From Megascapheus bottae (Eukaryota; Chordata; Mammalia; Rodentia; Geomyidae), in the NCBI GenBank assembly GCA_024803745.1, contig JANJXV010000013.1, forward strand, positions 13,133,001 to 13,197,000: DNA of 64,000 bases, written 5' to 3'. This document shows, piece after piece, positions 10,501 through 22,042 of this stretch (position 1 is its first letter; each line of letters opens with the position of its first letter). A program made the position numbers and the translations under genes. The notes beneath the pieces were generated by a model that saw only the letters and a program-made list of their open reading frames with translations, made no database searches and was not told the origin of the DNA.

Positions 10501-13500
10501 CTTCCACAACCCTCAGAAAAAGGCCATTCGAATTTAAATTCCTTATGACCTGGCCCTGCTCACTTCAGGGATCATCTTTCTGGTGTCATTTCCTGCATGC
10601 TAAATCAGCCATCCAGACCAGAATCCAGGCCCTTGGAAGCAAGCACACATGCACATACACACAAACATGCACATGTACACACACATGCACACCAACTCAG
10701 TACAAATCCCCACACATCCTTTTACTGCCTGTATACACAGAACTCCTTACACAGATGCCAGCCTCCTCTCAAAATCCAATGCGTAATCCAGGTACTGGTG
10801 GCTCATACCTATAATCCTTCTTAGAGGCTGAGATTAGAAGAATGCAGTTCAAAGCCCGACTGGGCAAGAAAGTCTGGGAGACTCTTCACTCTAAAAATCA
10901 GAAGTGAAGCTGTGGCTCAATTAATAGAATGCTAACTTTGAATTTAAAAAAAAAAGATCAGGGACAGTGCCTAGGCCCTGAATTCAAGCCCCAAGGCCAG
11001 CACGAAAAAATAAAAAATAATCTACTTCCTCAGCTCCAATACAAGCTCCCCTACTGACTGAAGCCTTCTCGGAACCTCACCTTCCCCATCTATAAAGTGG
11101 GATTAATAACAGTGCTGGGCAGGTGAGTGCCCATAGGGGTTTCTAAAGGTATCCCCAGATACTCTGCTACACTGAGTGTTTCTAGATGGGAGAGGTAGAA
11201 GGAGCAAGCATAGAATCTGGAGTCTGGCAGGTGGAGGTGAAGGCCATGCTGGGCTCAGGAGCTCTTCAGACCCATACCTCCCTCAGTCACTGAGCTCTCT
11301 TGATTGCATTTCCTAAGTACATCCTTGGGATCATCAACCTGTCTCCATCACCAAGGGCTTAGTCTGCATCTGTTTCTTGGACACTGTCCCAGGCTCCAAG
11401 CTCTATATGTCCATGCTTATTCCCCTATAATCCATTCTCTTCCTACTGGACAGACTGGCCTTTCTGTTTTTTTTGTTTGTTTGGCTGGCTGTTTTTGCTG
11501 GTGTTCTTAAGACAGGATCTCAAACTTGCTATTGCCCTGTTTCCGCCTCCTGGAAGGCTAGGATTAAAATGTGCACCACCATATGTGCTCTGACTGTTCA
11601 GAAAAATACAAATGCATGCCCAGGATCCCAGCTACTTAGAACACTGGGACAGAAGGATCTTAGCTGGAGGCCACCAAGACAAAGTATAAGAATCTTATCT
11701 GGAAAACGAACTAGAAGCAAAAGGACTGGGGATATAGCTCAAATGGTAGAGCGAATGCCTTGCGCTTAATCCCTAATACTGCAAAACAGAAAAAAGAAGA
11801 GGAGAAAAAGAAAAGTGTGATCTGAAGAAGAAGAAAATAAGGAAAGAAGTGTGATCTGATCTGATCATGCCATTCCTTTGCTTAAAAACATCCAGTGGGG
11901 GGGGTCGGGAGTTTGGCCTAGTGGTAGATTGCCTGCCTAGCATGCACGAAGACCCAGGTTCAAATCCTCGGTACCACATACATAGAAAAAGGCTGGAAGT
12001 GATGCTGTGACTCAAGTGGCAGAGTGCTAGCCTTGAGAAAAGCCCAAGGACAGTGCTCATGTCCCAAGCTCAAGCCCAGGACTGGCAAAAAAAAAAAAAA
12101 ATCCAGTGGGCTGGGGCTGGGAGTTTGTCCTAGTGGTAGAGTGCTTACCTAGCATGCACAAAGACCTGGGCTTGATTCCTTGGTACCACATACATAGAAA
12201 AAAGCCAGAAGTGGTGCTGAGGCTCAAGTGGTAGAGCTCTAGTCTTGAGAAAGTCCAAGGACAGTGCTCAGGCCCTGAGCTCAAGCCCAAGACTGGCAAA
12301 AAAAAACAAAAAACAAAAAAACATCCAGTGGGGGCCGGGAGTTTGGCATAGTGGTAGAGTGCTTGCCTAGCATTCCCAACACTCTGGGTTTGATTCCTTG
12401 GTACTGCATACACTGAAAAAAACTGGAAGTGGTGCTGTGGCTCAAGTGGTAGAGCGTTGGCCTTGAGGAAAGCCCAAGGAGAATGCTTAGGCCCTGAGTT
12501 CAAGCCCCAAGACTAGGAAAAACAAAAACAAAAACAAAACACATCCAGTGGCTGGGGTCAGGAGTGTGGCCTCGTGGTAGAGTGCTTGCCTAGCATGCAC
12601 AAAGCCCTGGATTCAATTCCTCAATACCACATAAACAGAAAAGGCTGGATTGGTGCTGTGGCTTAAGTGGTAGAGTGCTAGCCTGGAGAAAATTCAAGGA
12701 TAATTCCTAGGCCCTGAGTTCAAGTCCCAGGACTGGCAAAACAAACAAAAACAAAAACAAAATACACACACAAACAAAACAGGGGCTTACAAGTGTTCCT
12801 AGCAGAAACCAATAACCTTAAACAGCCCACAAGGCCTGGCCCAGCTTTCCCCACTGCCTACTACTACTCACTCTCTGAACTCCAGCCACTCTTGTATTCC
12901 TTCTGTTTCTCAACTTGCCAGCCACTGCCCCGGGCCTTTGCACATGTTGATCTCTCCCTGAAAGCAAATCCCTTCACCCTATCCTCATACTTTTTACCCA
13001 GCTTCTGTTTATCCTTCAGGTCTCATCTTGAGACTTATCTAAACTCCTCCAGGGATCAAGTCATCAAAGAGGCCATATATTCCATGTCTGAATACTTCGC
13101 TACTGAAATTGAATTGTTAACTACGTATATTAATTGTGCCACATGAAGCTTTTCCCTCTAGGTTCATTCCAAGAGGATAGGGCCCATCTCCCTTTAGCTC
13201 ATTTCTGGTTTCTGGCCCAAGTGCTTCATACAAAGTAGGACCTCCGTAAATACTTGTGTAGATGAATGAATGTTAGTCCAGTCATCTTCCAAGGGCCACA
13301 AAAATCCCATCCCCAGAGGGCTGTCATGAGGAATGATGCCTGGCACATAGTATTTGCCCAATAAAAGATCCTTTCCTCTAGTTTACCTGCTGTTCCTCCC
13401 TCCTCTGAGCCCCAGCTGGTTTGTGCACACTCTCTCCCAGAGGTCTCCGGGGGGCTGGAGTCTGCACAAACCTCTCTAGACAAAGAAGACCGAATCTGAG

Positions 13501-16500
13501 TCACCCATGATTCCATGGCACATGCGGTAGTGGGATGCAGGGGGGAAGGGGGCTCACCGGGGTGGAGTTTGCTTCCAGCAACGCTGTCTTCCATGCTCTG
13601 CAAAGCAAATGCCCAGAGTATGAAGAAGGAGCTCAAGGAAAGGGCAGTTGGGGGGACTCCCCCCATGTTCTAGACTCTCCTCCCCAACCCAGCCTCTCCC
13701 ACCTCTCTCAAGTGGACAAATGCGACCCTCCCTAGCCCCATCACGGGGTTGGACCCAAAGCCAGGATGATGTACTCTGAACCACAGTCTCTTTCCCTCTA
13801 GAAGCTCTGCATTCATCCTCTCTACAGAAAGCAGTTGCATTGTAGGGGGATGGGGGAGATGGGGGGTCTCTTAGGGGCTTTTCCACTCTGACCTGCCTAG
13901 GTGGGTGCTCTAGCTGTAACCCATCTCCACACCCCAATCCTACAAACGCCTCTGCAAAGCTTTGACCCTAGAGCCTCAGGAATGCCCCATGACTATGGGA
14001 CAATTGGGTCTTTATTGGTTGCCATGGCACCTGGCTGGGGAGGACAAGGCGGCTCTGTGCTGTGTACCCGCAGCTCCGCCTGCCCAGCTCCCACACCCAT
14101 CTCTCCCTCTCCTCCAGTGTAAGGCCAGGCAGCTAGGCCACAGGGTAGAAATGGAAGGAATGTGACGAGCTGGAGATTCCAGTCATCTGTATTGAGGTAC
14201 CACTGCCTTGGACACAGTCAGCTGTGTCTGCAGGCAGGTCTGGATCTAGCCCTGAGAGCTCCTGCTATCAAAAGGCAGCAGGAGGGAGGCTCCTGCCTGA
14301 ACACCCAGAGCCCATCACAGGCCACACAAGGGACCCACTGTGTGCCACACCAATCATCAGGAGCTATTCACATCCCTCTGCCAGCCTCCATAATACAACC
14401 TTGTTCACTGGACTTCGTCCATTCTTCTTACCATCAGGAAACCAGAAGCAGCAATGTAGAGGGATATCTTGTGTTCCCTAAGACCCTACCCCATCCTCTC
14501 TCCACAGCCACTCACACAGCATCATCTCGGGTCTCTGCACACAGGTGCAGGCGAGAGCCCTCCCGAAAGTTCACGGTCAACAGGCCATCTCGGCTCCGGC
14601 CCTCTGGGGGCTGCACATCTGGAAGAAGACACACATACAGCTATTTCCATAAGCACAGGCTCCAGGGCCCTCCCCAGTAAACCAGCAACAAGAGTAGGAA
14701 TTGATCAGAACCAGCCTGGGCTATACAGAGAGTTTAAGGCCAACCTGGAACTGCATAGAAAGATCCTAGCCCTCAGCTTTTTCACTCATAGCTGATGTTC
14801 TACAACTTAATCCATATCTCAAGTTCAAGGTTGTTTTTTTTTTTGTTAATTGGAGATAAGAGTCTCATGAGCCAAGTGCCAGTGGCTGACACCTGGAATC
14901 CTAGCTACTCAGGAGGCTGAGATCTGAAGATCGCAGTTCAAAGCCAGCCATGTCAGGAAAGTCTTACCTCCAATAAAGTACTCAAAGTCAGAAGTGGCAC
15001 TGTGGCTCGAGTGGTAGAGCATTAGGCTTGAACAAAAGAAGCTCAGGGACAACACCCAAGCCCAGATTTCAAGCCTCAGGCTTGAGGGGGAATAAAAGGA
15101 ATGTATGGATTTGCCTGCCCAGGCTGGCTTTGAACCATCATCCTCAGATCTCTGAGTAGCTAGGATTATTACAGACATGAGCCACCAGTGATTGGCTCCC
15201 CAGTATGTGATGAGCTACACTTCGAGGCTGGCTTTTTGCTAGTTAATTGAGAATGAAGTCTCACAAACTTCTTTTTTTTTTTTTTTTTGCCAGTCCTGGG
15301 CTTGAGCTCAGGGCCTGAGCACTGTCCTTGGACTTTCTCAAGGCTAGAGCTCTACCACTTGAGCCTCAGCACCACTTCCGGCTTTTTTCTATGTATGTGG
15401 TACCGAGGAATCGAACCTGGGTCTTCATGCATGCTAGGCAAGCACTTTAACCACTAGGCCAAACTCCCGGCCCCTCACAAACTTTTCTGCGCAGGCTGGC
15501 TTCTCACCATGATCATCCAGGTCTCAGCCTCCTGAGTACCAGGCTGTATATAGGTACTGTACACAGTACTAGTACTGACTATAGGTGTGAGCCACCCACA
15601 CTGGGGTCTGTTGAACTCTTCCAACTTATCAACATATCCATTTTATTGGCTTTCTAAGCACATCTTCTCAGTTCCTCTAAGGTCTGAGACTTGATTGAAA
15701 ACATCAGATTTCTATGTGACTCTGGGCTACTCACCCAACTTCTCTGAGCCTCCTTATCTCAATTCATCTTTATCCTAGAGAGCAGGGACTGCATCTTACT
15801 GGCTTCTGTGACACAGAACAGGGGAGGAACTCAACACTTCAGTTTCTTGACCCTCAGCTAGCTGACCTGCAATTGCAAAGGCCTAGAAGCATCCTGAGAG
15901 CAGCAGAGAGCCTTTCAAAGGGTACTGAGGAGAGGTGCCCAAGGCCACAGGGCGTCTGCTCACCGTGACACTCTTGGCCGACCTTTATGTCTCGCACGTT
16001 GAAGTGGATGAGCACACGGTCCTCTTCATCCTGTGCGGTCTCATCGTGGTAGTAGCCCAGTGTCCCATCCATCCACAGGGCGAACCAGTTCCTTTTCCAG
16101 CGGCGGAGGATGGAGCCTGTGTGAGATTCCAGCCCCACCGGGCAGGCTATCTCAGAGACTGTTGGAGGCCAGATGGGCTCTCAGACTCCCCACCCGAACC
16201 CCCACTATTATAACCTCTTCCTTGGCTTCCTGAAATAAAGGTACGCTTCTTCCTGTCTTGCTCAAACCCCTTGTCCTGCTGGCCTCGTGCATAGCAAAGT
16301 GTCACTACCAAAGTGATATTGACAAATGTGCCACAGAGCAGCAGAATGGCCTGATCCAGGAACTCCCAAAGCAGTGGAGGTCTCCTCAAGGGTAAAGGCC
16401 TCTCCCCTCTCCTGAGCTTCCACCTGCTATCCTCTCTAGCTTTGGCAACGTATCTGCCTCCTCCATCAGACTGGGGAATCTGCATCATCCTTCACAAGTC

Positions 16501-17251
16501 TTAGACTCCAGCAGGATCAGCATTGAGTATTGGCTGAACTGACAGAGCAGAGATAAGATGGACACAGGGTAGCTTCTGCTCAGGTTGTAACTCTGGCTCA
16601 AGGTGCTTCTGGAAGCCTGACACCACTACAGCTTCAGACATTCTGAAACTGGAATTAGAAGAGAGAAGGGCTGACCCTAAGAGCACAGATCAGATAGGAC
16701 TTTATGGATTCCAAAGCACAGAGCAACTCTCATTTTCTTCTGGACTTTGTTCTGGGTCCTGCCTGGATTGGGGATGCCACAAACATAGAGAGAGTCAAAC
16801 CCAGTCCTCTTGTCCTGTGGAGCTCACAGTACTAGGACTGCCATGGGAAAAGGGAGTGGAAGACCAACAGGAAAGATATCTGTATTACAATTCATTGTGG
16901 GGTTGAAGAGGAAGGATGTTTCTGACCTAGCTCAGTGCTACCAGGGCAGATTGGAGGGGGTTAGAGAAGGCTCACCAAAGAAAGAGACATCTGGCCAGGA
17001 GCCAGTGGCTCATACCTTTAATCCTAGCTACTCAGGAGACTGAGATCAGAGGATCAAAGTTTGAAGGCAGCATGAGCAGGAAAGTCTATGAGAGACACTT
17101 ATCTTTACTAAACTACAAAAAAAAAAAGTGGGGTGGGGGCTGGAAGTGAAGCTATGGCTTACTGAGCTATGGTAAAGTGGTAGAGTGCTAGCCTTGAGCA
17201 CTCAGGGACAGTGCCCAGACCTTGAGTTCAAGCCCCAGGACTGGCACAAAA

Positions 17252-17318
<67 letters not shown>

Positions 17319-18608
17319 GCAAAAAAAAAAAGAAAATAGAGGGACATCTGGGCTTGAAGACTAAATTGAGTCTGTCAAGCACCAGGATCAAGAAGGACAT
17401 TGGGCAGAGAGAAGAGCACAGAGTGGAGGACAGAAGATCCTGGAGTGTTGAGGAAGGAAGGATTCACCCCACTTCCCTCACCCCTGCCCCAAGACAAGGT
17501 ACAGGACACACAAGGACTTGGTCCCAGGTTCACTCACTCTGTCTCCACAGCCAGCCGCCCCTCACCAGGGCCATTTCTTCAAAAGGACTTTCCAGGGTGG
17601 AGTCGGGCGGGACCTGTCAGAGCAGCAGGGACACAGGGCTGAATGGAGCAACTCCCTGAAGAGAAGCCCTTAGTCCCGTGCTCCCTGCAGAGAGCCACCC
17701 AGGAGACTGAGGCTGGGTTAGTAAACAAGCAGGAGCCAGGCAGCCTCCCATCTCCTCCCCAGGCTCTGCTCCAGTGAGAGAATGGGAGCACTGTCCTGTG
17801 GGGTCAGCAGGGCAGCGCTGCAGCAGTGGGGGTGAGGATCAGGAGCCCAGATGCCCAGTCTGGCTTTCCGAAGCTTGGCAAGTCCTTGGCCCTCTGGCCT
17901 GTTTCTAGATCCTAAAAGTCTATCTATAGGACAGAACAGATAGAGGTTGGAATGAGGAATTCTGAAATCTCCTAAAATGCTAGCAAAAGAAATGTTGAAA
18001 TGGTAGCAGCTCAGAACCATCACCTTTATAATAACAATACAATTTTTTTGGGGGGGGAACAATGCATAGTTTTAATCCTAAGTCTTAAGTATGAATGAAG
18101 TTCATATACTTCATTAATTTTTTAAATGTTTAAAATAGTTTAAAAGTAGCTACAATGGGTCCCCTGAATGCCAGGCACATTTCTCTGCTCTCAACTATTA
18201 TCTCATTTAAGCTGCTCCCAAATCCTTGCCATTATTTCTATTTTAGAGATGTGGAAAGGCGGAAGGGGGAAGGGTGGGCTGGAGTGGTCACCTGTGCAGG
18301 TGCACTTGATTGGTAAAGCACTGGACAGGGATCTATATCCAGCAGTCCTGGCTTCTCACGACGATACCAGAAAGAGTTCTGAAAACACAAACTAGCCTGG
18401 TGTCAGTGACTCACACTGTAATCCTAGCTACTCAGGAGACTGAGATCTGAGGATCACGGTTCAAAGCCAGCCCAGGCAAGGATGCCCATGAGATTCTTAT
18501 CTCCACATAAAAACCAGAAGTGAAGCTGAGGCTCAAAGTAGTAGAGCCCTAGCCTTGAGCAAAAGAACTGCGGGATGGTGCCCAGGCCCTGAATTCAAGC
18601 CTCACCAG

Positions 18609-18663
<55 letters not shown>

Positions 18664-21600
18664 TCAGAAGTGATAACAAGGAATTCTAATTTGTGGAGAT
18701 TTGAAACAAGCACTGCTAGTCTTCAAAGAGCTCCAGCCACACTGGACACAGACAGTGCCATCGCCCTGTGTCCCCACCGCAGCCTTGAGGAGGGAATCAT
18801 CTTTACTCCCATTTTACAGAGGGTCCAAGGGAAGCAAATGACTCATTGGCGTGGGTGATGGAGCTTGGATTGGACTCCAGGGGCTTTCTGGTTCTGAAGA
18901 TGGCTCATTTTCGAGTAGGTACCTCTGCCCTTCCCCCACCCGCTCACACCTGTCGCTGCGTAACCAGAGCTGGCACACCTGGAGTAGAGAAGATCTGGCC
19001 TCGTATCTGTTTCCCTGTCTCTTCCCTCCTTTCACCAAGCTCTGACACACATCACCCAGGAGGGCCAGGTGCACATCCCCTCTCAAGCCCCGCTGGATGC
19101 ACCCACCTGTCTACACCTGTTGCAGACACCGCTGTCAGAACAGCTGTTATTATTCGCAGCTGCCACCCCTCCTGCCGCGCCTGCGCTCTGTGCACTACAG
19201 CAAGCCTGGGGAGTTTCATTCCCCAGACTGTGCCGGGGGCCCAGCTAGCCTTAGGCCCCGCCCTGGAGGTCCGCCCTGGGAGGGGGCGTGGCGTGGTTAG
19301 CTACAGTGACTGGGGCATGCTGGGGCTTGTAGTCTGCAACCTTATAGCTGGCCAAACACAGCTCTCCAGAGCAGCCTACCAAGACTACCATGTCGGAGAC
19401 AAGTAGTTACACCCTTACACCTGCCAACTTCCTTTATTTTCTTCTTCTTCTTCTTCTTCTTCTTCTTCTTCTTCTTCTTCTTCTTCTTCTTCTTCTTCTT
19501 CTCCTTCTCCTTCTCCTTCTCCTTCTCCTTCTCCTTCTCCTTCTCCTTCTCCTTCTCCTTCTCCTTCTCCTTCTCCTTCTCCTTCTCCTTCTCCTTCTCC
19601 TTCTCCTTCTCCTTCTCCTTCTCCTTCTCCTTCTTCTTCTTCTTCTTCTTCTTCTTCTTCTTCTTCTTCTTCTTCTTCTTCTGTCATGGGGCTTGAACTA
19701 GGGCCTGAACTCTGTCCCTTCGCTCTTTTTACTCTTCTGACACTTTTGGTCTTCTGGTGGTTAATTGGAGATAAGAGTCTCACGGACTAGTGCCCAGGCT
19801 GGCTTTGAACCTTGATCCTCAGATCTCAGCCTCCTGAATAGCAAGGATTACAAGTGTGAGCTACAAGTTCCCACCTGCCATTTTCTTCTTTGTTGTGTCA
19901 TATGCTTGTAATCCCAGTACTTGGGAGGTTGAGGCAGGAAGATTGTGGATTTGGGGCCAACCTGAGTTACATAGTAAAACCTAGTCTCAAAAAACCCAAC
20001 ATGAACACTGGGGGAAAGCAAAGGCAAAAAAATGAAATGTTCTCATCACCTGATTTGTGAAATGGTAATCCCTCTGCAACACCTTAATATTAACGATAAG
20101 AGCTGGGTGCTGTGGCTCATGCCTGTAATCCTAGCTACTCAGGAGTCTGAGATCTGAGGATCAAGGTTCAAAGCCAGCCCAGGCATGAAAGTCCTTGAGA
20201 CTCTTATCTCCAACTAATCATCAGAAAAACATAAGTGGCTCTGTGGCTCAAGGGGTAGGGAGATAGCCTTGAGCTGAGGAGCTCAGGGATCAATGCCCAG
20301 GCCTAGAGTTCAAGTCCCAAGGTGATAAAACAAAACAAAACAAAAAAGTAAAATTATACTTAAAAAACTCAAAGTGATGTGCTGGGAATGTGACTTAGTG
20401 GTAGAGTGCTTGCCTAGCATGTATGAAGTTCTGGGTTGGATTCCTCAGTATCACATAAACAGAAAAAGCTGAAGTAATGCTAAGGCTCAATTGGTAGAGT
20501 GCTAGCCTTTAGCAAAAGCTCAGGGACAGTGCCTAGACCTTGAGTTCAAGCCCCAGGACTGGCAAAAAGAAAAAAAAGAAGAAAAAACTTATAAATGTAT
20601 TAATAAAAAGTAGAAGGAGGAAACGTAGTCGTGCTTAAAAGGGCTGGGGCCATGTACAGTCTTTTACATACGCTACACTTTATGTCTGCCTAAGGCCATT
20701 AAAAAGTAGAGATTAACCAAAAACTCAGAAGTAGTACTGTGGCTCAAACTAGTAGAGTAACTAGCCTTGAGCAAAAGAGCTCAGGTACAGTCCCAGGTGC
20801 TGAGTTCAAGCCCCACAACTGAAAAATTTTTTTTAAAAAAAGTGGAGGTTAGACTAGAGGATCTGAGTTCAATCTCCAGTACCACCAAAGAAGAAAAAAA
20901 TAAGAAGGAAGTGGGTGTGGCCTGTGCTTGCAGTCATAGCCAGCCAGAGGCTGCAGTGAGAAGATTGCTTGAGTCCCAAGAGTTCAAGGCCAGCCTGGGA
21001 AACTTAGCAAATCTCTGTCTCCAAACTGGAGAGAAGAGAAGAGGGAACAGGATAAGGGAGAGGGAAGGGGGGGGGAGAGGAAGAAAGAGCAAAGGCTACA
21101 CCACAGCCATCATGGGTATTTGCAAAGCTATTGTCTTCAACACCTAAGTGCTTCCCACAGCACTGAGTGCTGTGCCACTCACATACTGTAGTAGGAACCT
21201 CTGGAAATATGCAGGTCTGAACTCCTTCAGCTCAATTTAGACCTATAAAGGCTTGTTCTATAACCTTCACCAAAGCTCTAAGGAGCTGAATATTCTCTAA
21301 CAAAATAAAATGGAAATTATACTTTTTTTTTTTTTTTTTTTTTGCCAGTCCTGGGCTTGAGCTCAGGGCCTGAGCACTGTCCTTGGACTTTCTCAAGGCT
21401 AGAGCTCTACCACTTGAGCCTCAGCAGCACTTCCGGCTTTTTTCTATGTATGTGGTACCGAGGAATCGAACCTGAGTCTTTGCGCATGCTAGGCAAGCAC
21501 TCTACCACTAGGCCAAACTCCCGGCCCCATAATTTTCTTTTTGATGCCAGTCCTGGGGCTTAAACTCGGGGCCTGGGTGCTGCTCCTGAGCTTTTTTTGC

Positions 21601-21999
21601 CCAAAGCTGGTGATATGCCACTTGAGACACAGCTCCACATCTAGCTTTTTGGTGACTGATTGGAGGTAAGAGTCTCGTGGGCTATCCTGCCATGTCTGGT
21701 TTCAAACTTTGATCTCAGATCTCAGCTTCCTGAGTTGCTAAGATTTTAGGAGTGGACCACCACCAGCACCTGGCAGAAACTACACTTTAAAACAACAACA
21801 ACAAAAAACAGCTGACCGGGAGTTTGGCCTAGTGGTAGAATGCTTGCCTAGCATGCACGATGACCCGGGTTTGATTCCTTGGTACCACATATATAGAAAA
21901 AAGCTGTAAGTGGTGCTGAGGCTCAAGTGGAAGAGCTCTAGCCTCAAGAAAGTCCAAGGACAGTGCTCAGACCCTGAGTTCAAGCCCCACAACTGGTAA

Positions 22000-22042
<43 letters not shown>

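Noticed and set aside
11888..12780. CRISPR-like or satellite array
   Set aside because: Regular repeats with shared short sites are retroposed SINEs. The units differ by subfamily and there are no unique spacers.
19390..19783. Leu-rich or Glu/Gly-rich frames
   Set aside because: Translations of the triplet tract. No coding evidence.
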